64,000 nt of DNA from an uncultured Lachnospira sp. (GTDB taxonomy: Bacteria; Bacillota; Clostridia; Lachnospirales; Lachnospiraceae), in the NCBI GenBank assembly GCA_910589305.1, contig CAJUTV010000004.1, forward strand, positions 1-64,000, written 5' to 3'. Position 1 is the first letter of the stretch. Every line of letters begins with the position of its first letter. The notes beneath the pieces were generated by a model that saw only the letters and a list, made by a program, of their open reading frames with translations, was not told the origin of the DNA and did not search any database. This document shows positions 58,691 to 64,000 of this stretch, piece after piece. Position numbers and translations under genes: made by a program.

Positions 58691-60133
58691 ATGAACAAAT
58701 ATCCTGTAAATGATAGTTTTTATGATGAAGACCGTGTGCATGAAGAATGTGGCGTGTTTGGCGTCTATGATTTTGATGGAAAAGATGTGTCTTCAACCAT
58801 ATATTATGGATTATTTGCATTGCAACACAGAGGTCAGGAAAGCTGTGGAATTGCAGTTAGTGATACAAAAGGTCCAAAGGGAAAGGTGATTTCCCACAAG
58901 GATATGGGGTTAGTAAATGACGTTTTTAACTCGGAAATTTTAGAACAATTAAAGGGAAATATAGGAATTGGGCATGTGCGCTATTCAACTGCTGGCAGCA
59001 GTGTAAGAGAAAATGCACAGCCATTAGTTTTAAATTATGTAAAGGGAACGCTTGGCATGGCGCACAATGGCAATTTGTTAAATGCCGTTGAATTAAGGGA
59101 CGAGCTTTCCTATACAGGCGCTATATTTCAGACAACGATTGACTCAGAAGTTATCGCTTATCTTATTGCAAGAGAGCGTTTAAAAGTGGGAACAGTTGAA
59201 GAGGCAGTAAAAAATGCTATGCTTAAAATTAAGGGAGCATATTCATTAATTGTGATGAGTCCACGCAAATTAATTGGTGCAAGAGACCCTTTTGGATTTA
59301 AGCCGCTTTGTATTGGAAAAAGGGATAACACCTATTTTCTCTCATCAGAGACTTGTGCGCTTGACACGGTAGGTGCTACATTTATAAGAGATGTGCTTCC
59401 TGGAGAGATTGTTACGATTACACAAGATGGTATTGCATCCGATACTTCTATGATGAGAGATGAAACAGCAAAGTGTATCTTTGAATATATTTATTTTGCA
59501 AGACCAGACAGCAAATTTGATGGAATGGGTGTATATGAGTCAAGAATTAATGCGGGGCGTATTCTTGCAAAAACACATCCTGTTGAGGCGGATGTTGTAG
59601 TAGGCGTTCCTGAGTCTGGCAATCCAGCAGCGTTGGGGTATGCAATGGAATCGGGCATTCCTTACGGCAATGCGTTTATAAAAAATAATTATGTTGGTCG
59701 AACCTTTATAAAGCCAAAACAAGAACAAAGAGAATCCAGTGTGATGGTAAAGTTGAATGTATTAAAGGAAGCAATAGAGGGCAAGCGAGTTGTTATGATT
59801 GATGATTCAATTGTGCGAGGGACAACTTGTGCAAGAATTGTAAGTCTACTTAAAAATGCAGGCGCAAAAGAAGTTCATGTAAGAATTAGCTCTCCTCCAT
59901 TTTTACACCCTTGTTATTTTGGTACAGATATACCATCAGAAGAACAATTGATTGCTTCAGGCAATACGGTTGAACAGGTTTGCAAAATTATAGGTGCAGA
60001 TTCATTGGGCTATCTGGAAGTAGACCGATTAAGCGAGATGATATGCGGGCGCACAGGATTTTGTGATGCCTGTTTTACAGGGAATTACCCTGTTGAACCG
60101 CCTACAATTGATATACGCGGTGAGATGGGATAA
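58691..60133 (+). CDS. purF: Amidophosphoribosyltransferase
   Basis: 480 residues. It commits PRPP and glutamine to purine synthesis. A 19-residue propeptide (MNKYPVNDSFYDEDRVHEE) precedes catalytic Cys20, the N-terminal nucleophile after cleavage, as in the Bacillus-type enzyme. Glutaminase motifs are GHVRYSTAGSS and AHNGNLLNAVELRD. The PRPP loop is VVMIDDSIVRGTTC, and HPCYFGTDIP with GFCDACFTGNYP supply cysteines for a 4Fe-4S cluster that makes the enzyme oxygen-sensitive. GAGGAG precedes the ATG. Confidence 0.97.
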   Translation: MNKYPVNDSFYDEDRVHEECGVFGVYDFDGKDVSSTIYYGLFALQHRGQESCGIAVSDTKGPKGKVISHKDMGLVNDVFNSEILEQLKGNIGIGHVRYSTAGSSVRENAQPLVLNYVKGTLGMAHNGNLLNAVELRDELSYTGAIFQTTIDSEVIAYLIARERLKVGTVEEAVKNAMLKIKGAYSLIVMSPRKLIGARDPFGFKPLCIGKRDNTYFLSSETCALDTVGATFIRDVLPGEIVTITQDGIASDTSMMRDETAKCIFEYIYFARPDSKFDGMGVYESRINAGRILAKTHPVEADVVVGVPESGNPAALGYAMESGIPYGNAFIKNNYVGRTFIKPKQEQRESSVMVKLNVLKEAIEGKRVVMIDDSIVRGTTCARIVSLLKNAGAKEVHVRISSPPFLHPCYFGTDIPSEEQLIASGNTVEQVCKIIGADSLGYLEVDRLSEMICGRTGFCDACFTGNYPVEPPTIDIRGEMG

Positions 60134-60221
60134 AAGGCTGTAAGCAAGCCTCAGAACTATAAAATAAAAATTGTTAAATGAGTGATTGTTAATATAGAAG
60201 CTAAAAATATAAAAAAATAAG

Positions 60222-60278
60222 AAAGGAGATAGTTACGGAAAATATTGTATTTATGAATTTTCGGTAACGGATTGACAG
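60222..60278 (+). promoter_or_regulatory. Remote ribosome site plus stem leader (b), before purB
   Basis: AAAGGAG (60222-60228) is 50 bases before ATG 60279. GTTACGGAAAAT (60232-60243) pairs with ATTTTCGGTAAC (60257-60268), 11 of 12 pairs with one G-G mismatch, leaving a 13-base loop. It ends 10 bases before the ATG, which has no local site. It is the most compact of the four leaders of this type. Folding would leave only about 13 unpaired bases between ribosome site and ATG. Confidence 0.7.
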
Positions 60279-61709
60279 ATGAATGACAGATATCAGACAC
60301 CGCTTGGTGAGCGATATGCCAGCAAAGAAATGCAGTATATTTTTTCTCCAGATATGAAATTTAAGACATGGAGAAAGTTGTGGATTGCACTGGCAGAGAC
60401 AGAAAAGGAATTAGGGCTTGATATTACAGACGAGCAGATTGCAGAGTTAAAGGCAAATGCAGATAATATTAATTATGAAGACGCAAAAGAGCGTGAGAAG
60501 GAAGTGCGCCACGATGTAATGTCGCATGTGCACGCATATGGACTTCAATGTCCTAAGGCAAAAGGAATTATTCATCTGGGTGCAACTTCATGTTATGTTG
60601 GCGATAATACAGATATTATTATAATGACAGAAGGACTAAAACTTATTCGCAAAAAACTTGTCAATGTGATTGATGAACTTGCAACGTTTGCGGATAAGTA
60701 CAAGACACAGCCAACACTTGCCTTTACTCATTTTCAGCCTGCACAGCCAACAACGGTTGGAAAACGTGCAGCGCTGTGGCTTAATGAATTGGTTATAGAC
60801 CTTGAAGATTTAGACTATGTACTCTCTACCATGAAGTTGTTAGGGTGTAAGGGAACAACAGGCACACAAGCTTCGTTTCTTGAATTATTTAATGGAGACC
60901 ATGAAAAAATACGACAGATTGATAAAAAAATTGCTGAAAAAATGGGATTTGCAGCAAGTGTTGCGGTGTCTGGTCAGACGTATTCAAGAAAGATAGACAC
61001 AAGAGTGTTGAATGTTCTTGCAGGTATTGCGGCAAGTGCGCATAAGTTTTCTAATGATATTCGTCTGTTGCAGCATTTAAAAGAAGTGGAGGAACCATTT
61101 GAAAAATCACAAATTGGCTCATCGGCTATGGCTTACAAGAGAAATCCTATGAGGAGTGAACGAATGGCGTCTCTTGCGGATTATGTAATTTGTGATGCAC
61201 TCAACCCAGCCATTATCTCATCAACACAATGGTTTGAAAGAACATTAGATGATTCAGCAAACAAGAGGCTTTCTGTTCCAGAGGGCTTTTTGGCAGTTGA
61301 TGGCATACTTGATTTGTACTTAAATGTTGTTGATGGTCTTGTTGTCTATGAAAAGGTTATTGAGAAACGCTTGATGTCTGAGCTTCCATTTATGGCAACT
61401 GAAAATATTATGATGGATGCCGTGAAAGCGGGAGGAGACAGACAAGAGCTGCATGAGAAGATTCGCGAATTGTCAATGATTGCAGGAAAGAGAGTAAAAC
61501 AGGAAGGTCTTGACAACAATTTGCTTGAACTGATTGCAAAAGAGCCTATGTTTGGTGTTACGTTGGATGAACTGAAAGCAAAACTGGAGCCTTCAAAATA
61601 TGTAGGGCGTTCAAAAGAGCAGGTTGAGGAATATTTATCAGAAGTAATCCAGCCAATTCTTGATGCAAATGCAGATATACTTGGAATAAAAGCAGAAATT
61701 AATGTATAA
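60279..61709 (+). CDS. purB: Adenylosuccinate lyase
   Basis: 476 residues. It cleaves SAICAR and adenylosuccinate, working after purC and in AMP synthesis. The fumarase-superfamily signature is GSSAMAYKRNPMRSE. The general-acid region HLGATSCYVGDNTDI and THFQPAQPTTVGKRA are also present. The length is at the long end, like Clostridial and animal forms. It follows purF after 145 bases, so it may be read from the same transcript. Its translation seems to rely on a ribosome site beyond a hairpin (leader b). A terminator follows. Confidence 0.95.
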   Translation: MNDRYQTPLGERYASKEMQYIFSPDMKFKTWRKLWIALAETEKELGLDITDEQIAELKANADNINYEDAKEREKEVRHDVMSHVHAYGLQCPKAKGIIHLGATSCYVGDNTDIIIMTEGLKLIRKKLVNVIDELATFADKYKTQPTLAFTHFQPAQPTTVGKRAALWLNELVIDLEDLDYVLSTMKLLGCKGTTGTQASFLELFNGDHEKIRQIDKKIAEKMGFAASVAVSGQTYSRKIDTRVLNVLAGIAASAHKFSNDIRLLQHLKEVEEPFEKSQIGSSAMAYKRNPMRSERMASLADYVICDALNPAIISSTQWFERTLDDSANKRLSVPEGFLAVDGILDLYLNVVDGLVVYEKVIEKRLMSELPFMATENIMMDAVKAGGDRQELHEKIRELSMIAGKRVKQEGLDNNLLELIAKEPMFGVTLDELKAKLEPSKYVGRSKEQVEEYLSEVIQPILDANADILGIKAEINV

Positions 61710-61754
61710 TATATAATACAAATTATAATATAAATATAAAAAAATAAGTAAAAG

Positions 61755-61820
61755 AATGTTCCGTATTGTAATCTTGATTATGATAGTAAGAATAAGAGAT
61801 TACAATATGGAACATTTTTT
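61755..61820 (+). terminator. Terminator after purB
   Basis: A 20-base arm (61755-61774, starting AATGTTCC and ending TGTAATCT) pairs with 61797-61816 (AGATTACA.. ..GGAACATT) with one mismatch, followed by a run of T. Confidence 0.9.
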
Positions 61821-61979
61821 TATATTGGAATGATTTTATAGAAAAATAATAAAAATTTAATAAATTATGTTTACGAAAATTTTATAAAGTGGTACAATTT
61901 TTTTAAGAGGGTGTGAAACGTTAAAAAATAAAGTTATAAGGAGGATTTATACGAAAAATAAATTATTCCACAGGTTAAA

Positions 61980-62054
61980 ATGAATTTAATTAATACTTTA
62001 TGTCTATGTGTTGCTTGACATAAAGTCATGCAAAGAGCAGCGCAGAAATGAGGA
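61980..62054 (+). promoter_or_regulatory. Hairpin plus AGCGCAGAAATGAGGA leader, copy 1 (before chemoreceptor gene)
   Basis: ACTTTATGTC (61995-62004) pairs perfectly with GACATAAAGT (62017-62026) around a 12-base loop. The box AGCGCAGAAATGAGGA (62039-62054) is the ribosome site for ATG 62060. An ATG at 61980 opens a 12-codon frame, MNLINTLCLCVA, whose stop lies at the foot of the right arm. This is the most compact and complete copy. AAGGAGG further up at about 61938 serves no gene that I can find. Confidence 0.65.
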
Positions 62055-62059
62055 TTTTT

Positions 62060-63883
62060 ATGAATGAAAAAGTACATAACAAGAAAAAAAGAAAGGGATT
62101 AAAGAGTTTTTCTAGCAAGTTGGTTTTATTTGCGGTCTCATTATTAGTGATAGAAGCACTTTGTCTTTCTGTTGTAGGGGTTATTTCATTGCAACAGTCG
62201 TTTACAGAATCCATTGATAATTATATAGAAACAAGTAATACTGGATATAAGTCTGAGATAAAAGCTCAAGTTCAGTCTGCTATTTCCGTTATTAAAAAAC
62301 AATATGAACAATATAAGAGTGGTGCTAAAACTGAAGCACAGGCAAAACAAGATGCACTTGAAGCCGTAAGAAATATGAGATATCGAGACGATGATTCAGG
62401 TTATATTTGGATTGATGGCATTGATTATACGCTTGTTATGCATCCAGTACTTACAGAACAAGAAGGCACAAACAGACGTGACTTAAAAGATAAAAATGGC
62501 GTTATGGTTACACAGGACGTTGTAAAAGCAGCACAAGAAGGCGGCGGATATAATGAGTTTCATTTTACAAAGGCAGATGGTGTAACAGTTGCACCTAAAA
62601 TTGCTTATTCTGAATTATTTAAGGAATGGGGCTGGGCAGTTGCCACAGGAAATTATGTTGACGATATGAATGAACAGCTTCAGGCAAAAAGAGATGGCAT
62701 TGAAGATTCTTTTCAGGGTATGGTATTTATGTATGTAGTTGTTGCCATAGTTGTTGTTATAGTAGGTATGCTTGCAGCATTATATTTTGGTCTTGTCATA
62801 TCAAAAAGTATTAAAAAGATTGATTCGGATATCCGAAATGTTGCAAAAGGCGATTTGGGATTTTCCGGAGATGAGAAAATTATTGCAAGAGCAGATGAGA
62901 TTGGACATATTGGAAGGTCTCTTGAAATGGTTAAAGAGGAGCTTTCTGGCATTATTGGAACAGTCCAAAATGGAAGCGTTGAGTTAAAAGAAGACAGTAC
63001 TAGATTTGGCGAAAATTTTGCTGAAATTACGGAGAGTATCAAAAATATCAATATTGCGGTAGAAGAGCTTGCAGAAGGTGCAACAAATCAAGCAAATGAG
63101 ACAGAAACTGTAAATAATAAGGTTATTGAACTTGGTGATATTATTGATGTTGAAAAAGATGGTGTTGAGAATTTGACAACATCTGTTGATGTTATGATGG
63201 GACATTCGGATAAAGCAATGGAAAGTATTGAAGAATTGTATCGGATTACAGAGACAACAATTAATGCCATTTCTATTGTATCTGAACAGACAGAAAAAAA
63301 TAGTGATTCTGCTTCAAGTATCAGCAAAGCCGTTGAGATTATTAAAGGAATTGCTACACAGACAAATCTTTTATCATTAAATGCAAGTATTGAGTCGGCA
63401 AGAGCTGGTGAAGCGGGACGTGGGTTTGCAGTTGTTGCTGAGCAAATTCGTGGTCTGGCAGAGGAGTCTGCTAAAAATGCAGAAGAGATTGAGACCGTTG
63501 TAAAAGAGCTGCTCTATAATGTTAAAAATTCTATTTTGAAGATGAAAGAAGTTAATGAAGAAGTAGTACAGCAAAAACAACGATTGGATATCACAAAACA
63601 ATCATTTGATTTGCTTTATGGGGAGATTCAAAGTGTAGACAATATGGCTAAAAAGATTGATGACCAGACAAGAGTTCTTGATGGCATTAGAACCGTTGTA
63701 TCTGATTCTACAACAGGTCTTGCCAGTGTGATAGAACAAAATGCTGCCTCTATGCAGGAGACAAGTGCAAGTTTACAAATTCTTTCTGAATCGATTGAAT
63801 CATGCCAGAAAGATACAGTAAAACTCGTTGAATTAAGTAAAAAACAGACGCAGGAAACAGAGAAATTTAAACTTCTTGCGTAA
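62060..63883 (+). CDS. Methyl-accepting chemotaxis protein with single Cache sensor
   Basis: 607 residues from ATG 62060 (MNEKVHNKKKRKG); the ATG at 62048 is inside the ribosome-site box. A membrane span (about 22-46) and an external sCache_2-type domain come first (DDSGYIWIDGIDYTLVMHPV, GGYNEFHFTKADG, YSELFKEWGWAVATGNYVDD). A second span (about 225-250) and a HAMP-like region (SIKKIDSDIRNVAKGDL) follow. The long cytoplasmic helices have the signalling tip IKGIATQTNLLSLNASIESA, then RAGEAGRGFAVVAEQIRGLA. Such Cache domains often sense small carboxylates. It is a single gene. Confidence 0.95.
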   Translation: MNEKVHNKKKRKGLKSFSSKLVLFAVSLLVIEALCLSVVGVISLQQSFTESIDNYIETSNTGYKSEIKAQVQSAISVIKKQYEQYKSGAKTEAQAKQDALEAVRNMRYRDDDSGYIWIDGIDYTLVMHPVLTEQEGTNRRDLKDKNGVMVTQDVVKAAQEGGGYNEFHFTKADGVTVAPKIAYSELFKEWGWAVATGNYVDDMNEQLQAKRDGIEDSFQGMVFMYVVVAIVVVIVGMLAALYFGLVISKSIKKIDSDIRNVAKGDLGFSGDEKIIARADEIGHIGRSLEMVKEELSGIIGTVQNGSVELKEDSTRFGENFAEITESIKNINIAVEELAEGATNQANETETVNNKVIELGDIIDVEKDGVENLTTSVDVMMGHSDKAMESIEELYRITETTINAISIVSEQTEKNSDSASSISKAVEIIKGIATQTNLLSLNASIESARAGEAGRGFAVVAEQIRGLAEESAKNAEEIETVVKELLYNVKNSILKMKEVNEEVVQQKQRLDITKQSFDLLYGEIQSVDNMAKKIDDQTRVLDGIRTVVSDSTTGLASVIEQNAASMQETSASLQILSESIESCQKDTVKLVELSKKQTQETEKFKLLA

Positions 63884-63909
63884 AAGTTGGAAAAAAATTT
63901 AAAAAAGAC

Positions 63910-63939
63910 TTGACAAAGTATGGAATCCGGTTTTATAAT
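63910..63939 (+). promoter_or_regulatory. Sigma-A promoter for a gene beyond the window
   Basis: TTGACA (63910-63915) and TATAAT (63934-63939), both consensus, are 18 bases apart after the chemoreceptor stop. The gene it serves starts past base 64000. Confidence 0.75.
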
Positions 63940-64000
63940 AGCAAAGTGGTTTGCAGTAGCAAGTATATTGATATTGCAAGAAACAAAGGATTTATCCTGA

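Overview
The window looks like chromosome from a motile, anaerobic, low-GC member of the Lachnospiraceae (Clostridia). The evidence is very AT-rich DNA with strong AGGAGG ribosome sites, a GGGtGRT/iron-sulfur scaffold gene pair, DUF4250, a BMP/metallophosphoesterase pair, short flagellin, PilZ and chemoreceptor genes, and many two-component genes. No rRNA, tRNA or CRISPR array was recognised. Identifications rest on reading the proteins and DNA by eye; no database search was run.

Layout. 1-6.3 kb is the right end of an integrated prophage or phage-like island: replisome organiser, G39P-like helicase loader, RusA, two DNA methyltransferases, a LexA-like winged helix, excisionase and tyrosine integrase, with scars of gene loss. 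6.3-9.1 kb is clpB behind a CIRCE/sigma-A promoter. 9.1-11 kb is repeat-rich with DUF4250 and a frameshifted GNAT gene. 11.4-16 kb holds a cytoplasmic BMP-domain protein with a phosphoesterase, then AIM24 and TerD. 16.3-26.9 kb is largely housekeeping: TetR with an FMN-binding protein, asd, a YfbR-like nucleotidase, topB, glmS, a hexapeptide acyltransferase and the GGGtGRT pair. 27-38 kb has an integrase relic, an Rpn-type nuclease, TetR with two flavodoxin-like proteins, and a two-component/lipoprotein/ABC exporter module. 37.7-47.3 kb is an accessory region with immunity-like proteins (Imm1-like, SUKH) and a SigV/RsiV operon joined to an MBOAT/SGNH O-acetylation pair. 47.5-57.5 kb is signalling and motility (GHKL/LytTR pair, hybrid kinase, LytTR regulator, flagellin, PilZ). 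57.8-61.7 kb is purC-purF-purB, followed by a Cache-domain chemoreceptor.

The most unusual content is non-coding. (1) Four unrelated genes (starts 24362, 41027, 53332, 60279) share a 5' leader in which a strong AAAGGAG site is separated from the start codon by a stem of 6-12 pairs; the stem sequence differs but pairing is kept and there is no local ribosome site. (2) Three genes, plus a damaged fourth, carry a hairpin of 10 pairs with compensatory changes, overlapped by a 12-14-codon open frame, followed by a near-identical AGCGCAGAAATGAGGA box whose GAGGA is the ribosome site. (3) About eleven copies and fragments of a palindromic, transposase-free repeat of roughly 125-175 bp lie between genes; one interrupts a type-2 leader. 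(4) Smaller candidates include a twin-hairpin RNA with complementary loops at 54.1 kb and a possible two-state leader before asd.
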